DNA of 64,000 bases from Ectobius pallidus. Lineage: Eukaryota > Arthropoda > Insecta > Blattodea > Ectobiidae. Below are positions 44,766 through 54,756 of the stretch, piece by piece; the stretch's first letter is position 1; every line of letters begins with the position of its first letter. The position numbers and the translations under genes were made by a program. The stretch spans positions 121,926,043-121,990,042 of the forward strand of contig CAXKWD010000004.1 of the NCBI GenBank assembly GCA_964059195.1, in the 5' to 3' direction. Under the pieces are notes generated by a model, which did no database searches, had not been told where the DNA came from, and saw nothing but the letters and a program-made list of their open reading frames with translations.

Positions 44766-47536
44766 TGTGATGCCCCCCATCACATTGTGCGTTTTCTTAC
44801 TATATTTGTTCCTGTTGGGTTGGCACTCTGACCGTGCGCATGCGCCGGACGAGTCTGTCTTCGCTTCCTTGGGGGTGAGCTTGAGAGGCGGTGAAGAGAG
44901 CGAGAGTCGCTGGGCAGATTGTGTAGTGTGTGGATGTGCGCTGCTTCACCTCTGGGAACTCTTCTCTGGGCTGGCGAACAGACTCGTGAGTAGTCTCCTT
45001 AATGGGACAATCATAGTATAATTCCTCCTCGTGTGAAAATTGGATCCAGAACTAAATTAATAAAATGTTGTAGGAGGTATCATTTCAATTTGCAAGCACA
45101 AGTTGTAAGATGGAACGCCATCTTGTCTAGTAGGAAACAAAGGTAGTACACTATTTTAGAATCCTTGTGGTAAAACACAAAAAAAAAAACAAGAACTATC
45201 AGTACTGCTAAGAATTATGTTAGTTGTCTTAAATCTAATTTTGTTGAGCCAATGGAATGTACCAAGTATGTGGTAAACCCCTTGCATTTGATCTGATGTT
45301 TTAAAGAAAGGCTGCTACGTTTAATAAAATTGTAGAAGACATTTATAACTTTAAATTCACTCCATAAATTTGTGGTGCTTGCTATTCAAGACACATATAT
45401 GCGATGCATATTCTTTAATGAGTTGTAAAATTGTAGAAGACATTTATAACTTTAAATTCACTCCATAAATTTGTGGTGCTTGCTATTCAAGACAATGCGA
45501 GGCATATTCTTTAATGAGTTGTAAAATTGTAGAAGACATTTATAACTTTAAATTCACTCCATAAATTTGTGGTGCTTGCTATTCAAGACACATATATGCG
45601 AGGCATATTCTTTAATGAGTTGTAAAATTGTAGAAGACATTTATAACTTTAAATTCACTCCATAAATTTGTGGTGCTTGCTATTCAAGACACATATATGC
45701 GAGGCATATTCTTTAATAAGTTGTAAAATTGTAGAAGACATTTATAACTTTAAATTCACTCCATAAATTTGTGGTGCTTGCTATTCAAGACAATGCGAGG
45801 CATATTCTTTAATGAGTTGTAAAATTGTAGAAGCCATTCATAACTTTAATTTCACTACATAATTTCTTGGTGCTTGCTATTCAAGGCACATATATGGTAG
45901 GCCTATTCTATAACGAGTTTGTGAATTGTGCACGCCTCTCATAATTTTGAATTATCTACATATTGTTCGGTCCTTGTTATTTAATGCCCCCTTATGCTAG
46001 GCCTATTTCACAATGATATGCTAAATGGTAAAAAGCCATTCATAACTTTAATTTCACTACATAATTTCTTGGTGCTTGCTATTCAAGGCACATATATGGT
46101 AGGCCTATTCTATAATGAGTTTGTGAATTGTGCACGCCTCTCATAATTTTGAATTATCTACATATTGTTCGGTCCTTGTTATTTAATGCCCCCTTATGCT
46201 AGGCCTATTTCACAATGATATGCTAAATGGTAAAAAGCCATTCATAACTTTAATTTCACTACATAATTTCTTGGTGCTTGCTATTCAAGGCACATATATG
46301 GTAGGCCTATTCTATAATGAGTTTGTGAATTGTGCACGCCTCTCATAATTTTGAATTATCTACATATTGTTCGGTCCTTGTTATTTAATGCCCCCCATAT
46401 GCTAGGCCTATTTCATAATGATATGCTAAATGGTAAAAAGCCATTCATAACTTTAATTTCACTACATAATTTCTTGGTGCTTGCTATTCAAGGCACATAT
46501 ATGGTAGGCCTATTCTATAATGAATTTGTGAATTGTGCACACCTCTCATAATTTTGAATTATCTACATATTGTTCGGTCCTTGTTATTTAATGCCCCCAT
46601 ATGCTAGGCCTATTTCATAATGATATGCTAAATGGTAAAAAGCCATTCATAACTTTAATTTCATTACTTAATTTTTGGTGCTTGCTATTTAAGGCACATA
46701 TTTGCTAGGCCCATTCATAATGAGTTTGTGATTTGTAGAAGCCATTTATAACCTTAAACTTACTACAGAATTTTGGTGCTTGCTATTTAATGCCCACATA
46801 TGCTAGGCCTATTCTATAATGATTTGGTAAATAGTAAAAAGCCATGCATAACCCTAATTTCACTACATGATTATTTGGTGCTTGCTATTTAATGCAAAGA
46901 TATGCTATGTCCATTTCATAATAATTTTGTAAATTGTAGAAGCCATCCTTCACTTGAAAACCACCATAATTGTTCGATGCTTGCTTTGAACGCAATTATA
47001 TATTAGGCAATTCCATAATTATTTTGTAAGTGGTGTACCCCCTTTCATGACTGTAAACTCACCATTTAATCGTTTGATGACTTTTATTGAATGCAACTAC
47101 ATGCTAGGTTATCACTAATGTTTATCAGTTTGTTACTGGCGAGTTATTATATTTGTTGTTGTATTAAAGTTTATTATACAGAGCTGCTTGTTGTATGTCG
47201 TGCCCTTCCTTCCTTGGGTGGAATCCGATTGTAGCGGACCTCAGGTAATTGTGTACCTTTGACCCAGTTAGCTTCCTTGTTGTTTTTCTAAATATTTAGT
47301 CTTTTTCTCTCGTTTTTGGAGATTCTGTATAGTTAGTGACTTTAACCTTGCCATTTTTCGGTTTTGCCTCTGAAGTTCTGAGTGCTATTAAATTTCTTCA
47401 GATCCTTCGCTTTGCCAAATCAATATTACGCTATTCATTATCTCACTCCCAGTATTGTAGCGATTACATCACCCCTTTTCCTGCAGTTTATTGTAAAAGT
47501 TTCCTTTCTGCCCTTACCAAGAATAAAGACATTTCA
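44766..47536 (+). repeat. 5' LTR, 2771 bp
   Basis: Unusually long for this class. It begins TGTGATGCCCCCCATCAC. The first ~550 bp is unique, then ~1.8 kb of ~100-bp tandem repeats, then ~400 bp with CTCAG|GTAATTG (a potential donor at ~47245) and AATAAA at 47522-47527 near the end. Small ORFs inside are not genes. Confidence 0.93.
45321..47110 (+). repeat. ~100-bp tandem array in the 5' LTR, about 17-18 units
   Basis: The landmark GGTGCTTGCTATTCAAG (or GGTCCTTGTTATTTAATG) recurs at about 45374, 45475, 45571, 45672, 45773, 45871, 45971, 46070, 46171, 46271, 46372, 46474, 46575, 46678, 46773, 46876 and 46977. The first five units form one subtype. The next eight alternate between two subtypes (a ~201-bp period), and the last few are diverged. 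Confidence 0.93.
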
Positions 47537-47538
47537 GG

Positions 47539-47556
47539 TGGTAGCGAGTAAAACAC
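47539..47556 (+). promoter_or_regulatory. candidate primer-binding site
   Basis: TGGTAGCGAGTAAAAC starts 2 bp after the 5' LTR and begins with the TGG expected opposite a tRNA CCA end. ACATTTCAGGTGGTA occurs twice (47529, 47555), so the LTR end and PBS region are locally duplicated. The tRNA is not identified. Confidence 0.45.
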
Positions 47557-47930
47557 ATTTCAGGTGGTATCTAGAGTTTTTTTTCTGCCCAAGGCGGGGG
47601 AGGGTCTACGTATTGTGCATACGTCTACAGTTTTGTGTAGTAACTTGTGGCTAACTTCTGTAAACCGTTGTGCTATTGATACTCCAAAATTCTGATTCTG
47701 TATTTCCAAATCTCGCGTGCTCTGATCGTTGAGCTCTACCTGTACGCTAGCGAGTGTTTGCTCCTTTTGCTTTGCTCTGTTCTTGCTCCTTGCTTGTTAA
47801 CCTAAGGCGCTGGGTAGCTATCAGATACCGCGGGGGAGGGAGCATTAGCATTTATAGAACCGTCCTCCTGGTAAACGCCGTTGTGGGTGTGTATAGAAAA
47901 TTTGATAGTGCTGCTAGTTGCATATTTAAT

Positions 47931-49385
47931 ATGGCCTTCCATCCCGTATTATCATGGGATCTTCTTAGGAAGGAGGAACTGATCTTTGAGATTAAGTGTA
48001 GGGGCGTTGAGCCGCCGGAGGCTGCTGATGTATTTCAATTGGTTTGCCTTTTGAAACAGCTTGGTTCGAAACCGTTAGTGAGTGAGATATTTCTGTCTCA
48101 AGAGGAGGTTTTCACAGAATTTAAATTATTGAAAGGTAGGATTTCTGAGATATCAGATACGGTTCAAGAATTGCTTTCGGAGTCTGAATTATCTACCAAA
48201 CAGAAACGTAGGTTACGCAATCGTGCGTGGCATATGGAAAACCGCATATTTTTGTTATCTTCCACTCAGTTTGATGGGATTGATGATGATCAGTTGAATA
48301 AATTGAAGGACCTGGTAAACTCCATCTTGACATTGTTGGGAGCTGAGGATTCTGACAGCGCGACTACCCCTCTTGGCCCTTTGGTTGATCTCCCTGGCTC
48401 TTCGGGTGGAGATCTGGTGAGTCAGGCGGATTTGACCTTTCGCTCTTCTGCTATCCCAGCCCTTACTGAGGCCGCTTGTGAAAATATTACTTCTCAGATT
48501 TTGGTGCCCACTCCTGTACCTTCCTTGCCGCTCCCATGTTCGGCCCCCGCTCAGACCTTTGTAACTACTCGCAATACTACCCCTATGGTTTCCACGGTTG
48601 CACAGTCATCGTCTTTTCAAGAAACATCTTTTGCTCCTTTGAAGCTTAAGCACCCATTACAAAACATGGTAGAAAATGTTAAACCGTTCGTTGTTGCTCA
48701 GGTTAATGAGGCTATTGACTTCTTGCGTTTCCTTGTTTTGTTTACACGTCAGGTTGTATCCTTCAAGGTTCCGGATCATTTGGCTCTGCAACTGTTACTT
48801 GGTATTGTCGTAGGAAGGCTCTTGGAGATACTTTCTCTTTCTTTAGCATCGGATGGTACCCTGGCTACATTTCATAGTCAGGTTTTGACCCAGTTTGTGC
48901 CCTCACGTTTAAGGCAGGCCCTATTGTTGCAATATTATTATCGTCCACAGGGCAACGAAGAACCATTGTCCCAATATATCCAGGATATACGTTTATACGC
49001 TGAAGTTTTCCGTGTGTCAGATTTGGAGGAGCAGGTCGTACAGGTAATTCTTTCGGGCCTTTCTCCATCCACTCGGTCTCGGTTGACTTTTGCCGTTAGA
49101 CCTAGAACCTTTTTGCAGCTCTCAGAATTGGTCGTACAAATCTCAGAAATTGAGTGTGCGGATGCTCGACGTCCTGCTGTTTCTTATAATATAGCGGGAA
49201 CGCCATCTCTCCAGACTCATGCTACGTCTACTAGGTCGGAGGCACGGGTGTGTCATTATTGCAATAAACCTGGACATATTAAGCGCGATTGCCGAAAACG
49301 GGCTTGGGATTTGCGTCAAGCTAGTCGCACTTCTGGGCAGCAGCGGCCTGATTCTTCCAATCACAGACCTCAGTTTAGATCTTGA
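47931..49385 (+). CDS. gag: gag polyprotein (484 aa)
   Basis: The first ATG of the open frame gives MAFHPVLSWDLLRKEELIFE, a typical Gag N-terminus; the 59 codons upstream lack an ATG. A helical capsid-like region lies at ~residues 235-400 (VAQVNEAIDFLRFL, QYYYRPQGNEEPLSQYIQDI). A CCHC zinc knuckle, CHYCNKPGHIKRDC, sits near the C-terminus (~49250-49292) and would bind element RNA. Gag forms the virus-like particle. The frame is intact and ends at TGA 49383-49385. The next codons stay open in the same frame into pol, so some ribosomes probably read through to make Gag-Pol. Confidence 0.93.
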   Translation: MAFHPVLSWDLLRKEELIFEIKCRGVEPPEAADVFQLVCLLKQLGSKPLVSEIFLSQEEVFTEFKLLKGRISEISDTVQELLSESELSTKQKRRLRNRAWHMENRIFLLSSTQFDGIDDDQLNKLKDLVNSILTLLGAEDSDSATTPLGPLVDLPGSSGGDLVSQADLTFRSSAIPALTEAACENITSQILVPTPVPSLPLPCSAPAQTFVTTRNTTPMVSTVAQSSSFQETSFAPLKLKHPLQNMVENVKPFVVAQVNEAIDFLRFLVLFTRQVVSFKVPDHLALQLLLGIVVGRLLEILSLSLASDGTLATFHSQVLTQFVPSRLRQALLLQYYYRPQGNEEPLSQYIQDIRLYAEVFRVSDLEEQVVQVILSGLSPSTRSRLTFAVRPRTFLQLSELVVQISEIECADARRPAVSYNIAGTPSLQTHATSTRSEARVCHYCNKPGHIKRDCRKRAWDLRQASRTSGQQRPDSSNHRPQFRS

Positions 49386-49389
49386 CTAG
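49383..49389 (+). promoter_or_regulatory. candidate stop-codon readthrough site UGA-CUA-G
   Basis: The gag stop is TGA followed directly by CTAG, the 3' context known to promote readthrough in several viral and cellular mRNAs. There is no stop in the next 1101 codons of the same frame. The first pol ATG is only at 49443, within a few codons of the protease region. Confidence 0.7.
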
Positions 49390-52300
49390 AACCCAAATCT
49401 GGATGCTGGGGGTCGGGTTCAGATGACGCCACCTTGGACCGTATGTTGTTCCAATCTATGGGTTGTAGGGGACGTGTTCTCCAACATTTACCTGTGTTGG
49501 AAATTAGTCTGAATCGTCATGGGTTTCATGCTCTTGTGGATTCTGGAGCCACTCATTCCTGTATTTCCTTGGATACCTTGCGTCTCTTGGGTATGGCTGT
49601 TAGTGATCTCTCACCATGTCATGCTGATGCCTTTGCGGTGGATGGTGCTTCGATTCACTTACTGGGCTGTATATATTTGACCTTAAGAATTTCCAATTTT
49701 TCTTGGAAATTTCGTTTCTGGGTCTTGTCCTCTACGGTCTTTCCTGTGATTCTTGCTTCTGATTTTGCTCGGTTTTCTGGGATGGTCTTGGATTTCTCTT
49801 TACGCTCTCTTTACTTTGGATTTGCCCCTGACAAACGTATTGGGTTTGTTATTTCATGTTCTCGGAGTGACTCGCCACCCTTGGCTTCTTTAGTACAGGC
49901 GCCTCCGTTGATCAGTGAGCCTCTGTCCGATTCTGTCCAGCCGAATTTGAGTCATCTTTCTCTTCCTCTCCAGCATCAGATATTACAAATCATTCGAGAT
50001 TACCCTCAAGTTCTTACTGATGTTTTGGGGACTACGAATGTTTTAGAATATGAGATTCAGTTGTCTGATACCACTCCTGTTCGTTTGCCTCCTTACAGAC
50101 TCGCCCCTCCTAAGTTACTGGTTATGCGGGATAAGATTAAAGAGATGCTTAAACAGGGTATAATTCGCCCCTCTGTCTCTACATATTCTAGTCCCATCTT
50201 TCTTGTCCCTAAAGGGGAAGGGGATTTTCGTCCTGTTGTGGATTTTCGTGCCTTAAATCAGAAAATCTGTATAGAGTCTATGCCATTGCCCGATATCCAT
50301 TCTGCTGCACATTGGTTCGCAGGTGCGACCGTCTTTTCTTCATTAGACCTCAATAGTGCTTATTACCAGATTCCGTTGAAAGAGTCATCGCGCCGCTTGA
50401 CGGCGTTTTCAACGGACTGGAATCACTATGAATTTTGCCGCTTGCCTTTTGGATTGGCCACTGGCGCGCAGGTCCTTTCGCGTCTGTTGGACAAAGTCTT
50501 TTCCGATATCAAATTCGATTTCGTCTATCACTATTTGGACGACTTGGTCGTCTATAGTAAAGACTTTTCTTCTCACCTGGTCCATCTTAGGGAGGTTTTC
50601 CGCAGACTCCAGGAAGCCGGCCTGACCGTGAAACCCTCTAAGGTCCAGTTTGCCAGGCCACAGTTGGCTTTCATAGGTCATATTATTTCCCCTCAGGGAG
50701 TGGCCATCGACCCTGAGAGGACTGTCTCGATTAGGAATTTCCCTCCGCCTGCCAATGTAAAGGGAGTGGCTCGTTTCATTGGGATGATTAATTTCTTCTC
50801 GAAGTTTATCCCTAGATTTGCTGCCAGGGCGGCCCCTTTAAATAGTCTTCGTGGAAAGGATGTGCCATTTGTTTGGGGTCCGGAACAGCAAGCTGCCTTT
50901 GACGATTTAAAATCGGCTATTTGTAATCCGCCGGTTTTGGCGATGGCCGATTTTTCACGTAAATTCATTGTCCAAACTGATGCTTGTGGCTTAGGTCTAG
51001 GCGCTGTTCTCTTGCAGGACTTCCCTGACGGACGCAAGCCTATCGCGTTTGCGTCTCGTTCTCTATCGCCTCAGGAAAAACTCTTTTCGGTTTACGAAAT
51101 GGAGGCACTAGCTGTAATCTTTGCCTTTGAGAAGTTTCGGTTATATGTGGAGCACGTTCCATTTATTCTGGAATGTGACAATCAAGCTTTGGCGTGGGTT
51201 CTAGCGCGTCCTAGAAAAACTGGACGCATTGCTCGCTGGGCGGTGCGCCTTTCCGCATTTAAGTTTGAGTCTGTGCACATCAAGGGATCGGAGAATATTC
51301 TGGCTGATTCTCTTTCCAGAATGTTCGAAGGGGATGTTCGGTCTGTTGATTCTGGTGGCGCTGCGACTAACTCTCTTAATCTGGTTCAGCATCCTATTGA
51401 GTTTGAGGGCCCCCACCCTAATACTCAGGATATCTCTGTTGTGTCCTCCTTGTTGCTTAGGGCTCCTCTAGCTTATGTCCAATTGGCCGAACACCAATAC
51501 TTGGATGCCTCTCTTAGAGTGATCATCGATAGGCTCAAGGCTGGGGAGCAAGTCGCCAACTTTTCGCTGGTTAAAAATACCCTTCAGATTTCTTTGGGCA
51601 AGGGTCCTAATAGGAGGACACGTTTAGTTTTACCGCTGAGTTTAGTGCCCATGATTTTTGAGTACTATCATGTATCACCCATGGGTGCTCATCTGGGGGT
51701 GAACAAAACTGTGTCTAAAATCCAACAGTGTTTTTGGTGGGCCTCCTTGCATTCAGATATCAAGCAGCGCATTAAACGATGTGAAGTTTGTGCTATGGCC
51801 AAACCTAACTTAAATTCTCGGGTTGGTTACTTGTCCTCTACGGTTGCTAATCGTCCCTTCCAGCGTTTGTTTGTTGATTTCTTAGGGAAATTACCACGTT
51901 CGAAGCAAGGAAATACATATTTGTTTGTAGTCATTGATGCCTTTTCAAAATTTTGCTGGTTGTTTCCGCTGCGCGATTCATATACCCAAAGAGTCATTCA
52001 TTCATTGTCTAGTATTTTTCAAATATTTGGGGTGCCGCAGGATATTGTATCGGATAATGGGCCTCAGTTTATTTCTCATGCATTTAAGCAGTTTTGTTTC
52101 CGCCTTGGTATTCATCATGTGACTACTACTCCGCACTATCCCAATCCTTCGCACGCGGAACGCGTAATGCGAAACTTGAAAAGTGCTCTTATTTCATACC
52201 ATCATTCTGACCATTCCCTGTGGGATGTTAACATCTCTTGGCTCCAATTCGCCTTTAATACGGCGAAGCATGAATCTCATGGGCAAACGCCGTTCTCCCT

Positions 52301-52691
52301 TTTGTGTTCCTTCCAACCTAATCACCCGTTGAGTAACTTGTGGAGACTCTGTGACTTGCTTCCTAATGTTTCTTCTCCTGAGGATATTCAAAAAGCTTGG
52401 CGCTGTGCTGCTCGAAATTTGGCCTTCGCTCGTAATAAACGGGCGGCTATCTATAACCGTGGTAGACATCCATGTAACTTTAAGGTGGGTGATATTGTTA
52501 TGGCCCGGAATTATCCCTTAAGTTCTGCCAAGCAAAGGTTTGCTAGGAAATTAGCTCCCCGTTTTTTGGGGCCCTACAAAATTATCCAGGTGTTGGAAAA
52601 TGGAGTGACCTTTTTGCTTTCCGATTTGGCGAATAAATCTGTGAAGAGATGTCATGCTTCTCAGATGAAATCATTCGTGCAACCCCCCTAA
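49386..52691 (+). CDS. pol: pol polyprotein (protease, RT, RNase H, integrase)
   Basis: One intact frame of 1101 codons after the gag stop. The aspartic protease active site is DSGATHS (DSG at 49539-49547). RT has FRPVVDFRALNQ, SLDLNSAYYQIPL, LPFGLATGA and the catalytic YLDD at 50532-50543. RNase H has QTDACGLGLGAVL, YEMEALAV, ECDNQAL and ADSLSRM. Integrase has an HHCC zinc domain (YYHVSPMGAHLG...CEVC), then the acidic triad: Asp 51876, Asp 52053 and Glu 52158 (nt), with 34 residues between the last two. It ends with a GPYKI-type tail and no chromodomain. All catalytic residues are present. It is translated either by readthrough of the UGA or from ATG 49443. Confidence 0.95.
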   Translation, partial: LEPKSGCWGSGSDDATLDRMLFQSMGCRGRVLQHLPVLEISLNRHGFHALVDSGATHSCISLDTLRLLGMAVSDLSPCHADAFAVDGASIHLLGCIYLTLRISNFSWKFRFWVLSSTVFPVILASDFARFSGMVLDFSLRSLYFGFAPDKRIGFVISCSRSDSPPLASLVQAPPLISEPLSDSVQPNLSHLSLPLQHQILQIIRDYPQVLTDVLGTTNVLEYEIQLSDTTPVRLPPYRLAPPKLLVMRDKIKEMLKQGIIRPSVSTYSSPIFLVPKGEGDFRPVVDFRALNQKICIESMPLPDIHSAAHWFAGATVFSSLDLNSAYYQIPLKESSRRLTAFSTDWNHYEFCRLPFGLATGAQVLSRLLDKVFSDIKFDFVYHYLDDLVVYSKDFSSHLVHLREVFRRLQEAGLTVKPSKVQFARPQLAFIGHIISPQGVAIDPERTVSIRNFPPPANVKGVARFIGMINFFSKFIPRFAARAAPLNSLRGKDVPFVWGPEQQAAFDDLKSAICNPPVLAMADFSRKFIVQTDACGLGLGAVLLQDFPDGRKPIAFASRSLSPQEKLFSVYEMEALAVIFAFEKFRLYVEHVPFILECDNQALAWVLARPRKTGRIARWAVRLSAFKFESVHIKGSENILADSLSRMFEGDVRSVDSGGAATNSLNLVQHPIEFEGPHPNTQDISVVSSLLLRAPLAYVQLAEHQYLDASLRVIIDRLKAGEQVANFSLVKNTLQISLGKGPNRRTRLVLPLSLVPMIFEYYHVSPMGAHLGVNKTVSKIQQCFWWASLHSDIKQRIKRCEVCAMAKPNLNSRVGYLSSTVANRPFQRLFVDFLGKLPRSKQGNTYLFVVIDAFSKFCWLFPLRDSYTQRVIHSLSSIFQIFGVPQDIVSDNGPQFISHAFKQFCFRLGIHHVTTTPHYPNPSHAERVMRNLKSALISYHHSDHSLWDVNISWLQFAFNTAKHESHGQTPFSLLCSFQPNHPLSNLWRLCDLLPNVSSPEDIQKAWRCAARNLAFARNKRAAIYNRGRHPCNFKVGDIVMARNYPLSSAKQRFARKLAPRFLGPYKIIQVLENGVTFLLSDLANKSVKRCHASQMKSFVQPP

Positions 52692-54756
52692 TAGGTACAT
52701 ACATTATTCTAATGCTGACGTATGTAAATATATCATTTGCTGTCCTTTGTTAAGCGTAGCAGCCTAGTATGTGGGTTTTTTTTCTATGTGGCCACTCTCT
52801 AAGTGAAATTTGTAATGGGAGTTGTGTGTATTTTCTATTTATTTAATTACTTTTTATAGGGTAAATTGTCAAGCAATGTCCCTTTGTAGCGCATGCTTAT
52901 CTCTGCTGTTGAGAGCTCTATCTGTGATAATTATTCAAGATATATGTATATTTAAGAGTATGGTCGTTATATTTGACGTCGACCTTTTGTGTACCTTCTT
53001 AATTAGCTAATATACCTCCTTAGCAGTAACTGACAGTGAGAAAAAAAATTAGTGTATTTGACTTAAGATTTATTATTATGTTGTGTGTATTTGATATAGT
53101 ATGTTAGTTCTAAGTTTTCTGGATCCACTTAAGTATGTAAGAGGAGGAATTAAAGTTATTCTGCTCACGTCTCTGTTCGCTGTGCCTTTGGGGGTTCCCG
53201 GCGGGTGTTGCGGTGCACAGCTCTCACATGTTTGTCGTTCGCCAAGTCTGGCGACGACTTTGCCGCAGCGATTTGTAATTTCGTCAAAACATTTATACGC
53301 AGCCTTACTATTTAATATATATAATTCGCTGCCAATCAAAATTGATAAAGACTTAACCTATCAAGATATAAGCATTTAATGATTAATATCATATAAAGAA
53401 TGGAGTAAACAAGAAGAAACCATAATCAGTGTACTCTTCTTCAACATCTAATTCCCTGTGAATTGATTTTATAAAGACTTACTTATCAGGAATATAAACA
53501 TTTAATAATTTATATGATATGAAGAAAGGTGGAAACTAGAAGAAACTACATTCAGTGAACTCCTTTTCAAGAATATTCACTCATATGTGTACTCTACATT
53601 GGACGGAGCTTCTGTCCTTTTCCCACCCTTTGATGTACTCGAACTGTGCTGCCTGACTTATGTTCCAGATCCTTATTTTGAGAAGACACTTTCTGTACTC
53701 TGTGATGTGCCCAGTCCTCTACGCTCGCTACTCCTTGCTCCTGGTGGTTCGGGCGTGACGTCCGCCCGATCTTCTCTCTGGTCTGACTCATTGGGGAAGG
53801 CCTCCCCTGCTTGATTTTGTCACCTACGGGTGGCCGGGGTCACTCCTAAAGCTAAATATTGTCACCTGTGAGTAGCCATCCTGCGTGCGTGTTGGGGGTG
53901 TCATGTGCACTCCTAGCTTGTGAGTTTTCCCTCTACAAGTGTTCATCAAGTGGTAAGACCCATTACAGTGTTTGTGGAGGTAATTCTTGGACACCTTCTA
54001 CTAGTCTCGGGTTGCGCAGTGTTTTAAGTAAAATAAAGTCAAAGGTAATATGAGGTAATTGTGTTTAAGGAAGAATTTGACATTTTTCCACTCAGGATGT
54101 GGTTATATACACCTTCGTGCTAAATTATACACTTATTAAACGAAATAAATTGAAGAGTAACATGATTAAAATTGTGTTTACGCAAGCATTTGAACTATCT
54201 AGTCAAGATGTTGTTATGTACACTTTGGTGCTAAATTAACATACTCATTGAACAAAATAAATTTATGAGTACCTTGATCACATGGTGTTTTCACAAAAAG
54301 GGAGAACTGTTTACTCAAGACACGATTTAATTATGTTTAAAAAATATATGTATATATATGAATTGTTCCAGCCTAGTCGTTGTTAAAGAATCTGTGATCC
54401 CAAATTACTAGGAAGTAAAAGTATCTGGTTTTCAATTATATGAACTATTCTTCGTCAACTTAATTGTGCTTCAGTGATAAATAAAATTCTAAACATTAGC
54501 GTGATGGACTAAAATTGCATGTTTCAGAATTGCAGCAAGGTATATTGTGGACATTTGAAGATCTATCATGGACTTTCGTCGACCCTCTACAGAATGGAGG
54601 AATGCTTGTATGGGTTATGTTGTATGGGTTATGCTTTGTGTGACTTGATAAGGGTAATAGCATATGCTGTTTGGAAAATATCTATTTTGGACATTTATCT
54701 ATATTTATAATTATCACTATAGTGTTAAAATTTTCTTTGGTGCAAAAGGGGGAGCC
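52692..54756 (+). other. non-coding region between pol and 3' LTR
   Basis: 2.07 kb without a long ORF and no envelope-like signals (no signal peptide, TM or furin site). Only short frames, e.g. 53587-53814. Possibly the relic of a lost gene or a long 3' UTR. Confidence 0.7.
54744..54753 (+). promoter_or_regulatory. polypurine tract
   Basis: AAAAGGGGGA lies 3 bp before the 3' LTR, the expected plus-strand primer site. Confidence 0.75.

Noticed and set aside
44767..45021. 84-aa ORF at the start of each LTR (also 54671-55012)
   Set aside because: It begins at the LTR boundary and is simply LTR sequence; its conservation between LTRs reflects their identity.
52692..54756. Possible env gene downstream of pol
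   Set aside because: No frame longer than ~90 codons, and no signal peptide, cleavage site or transmembrane segment.
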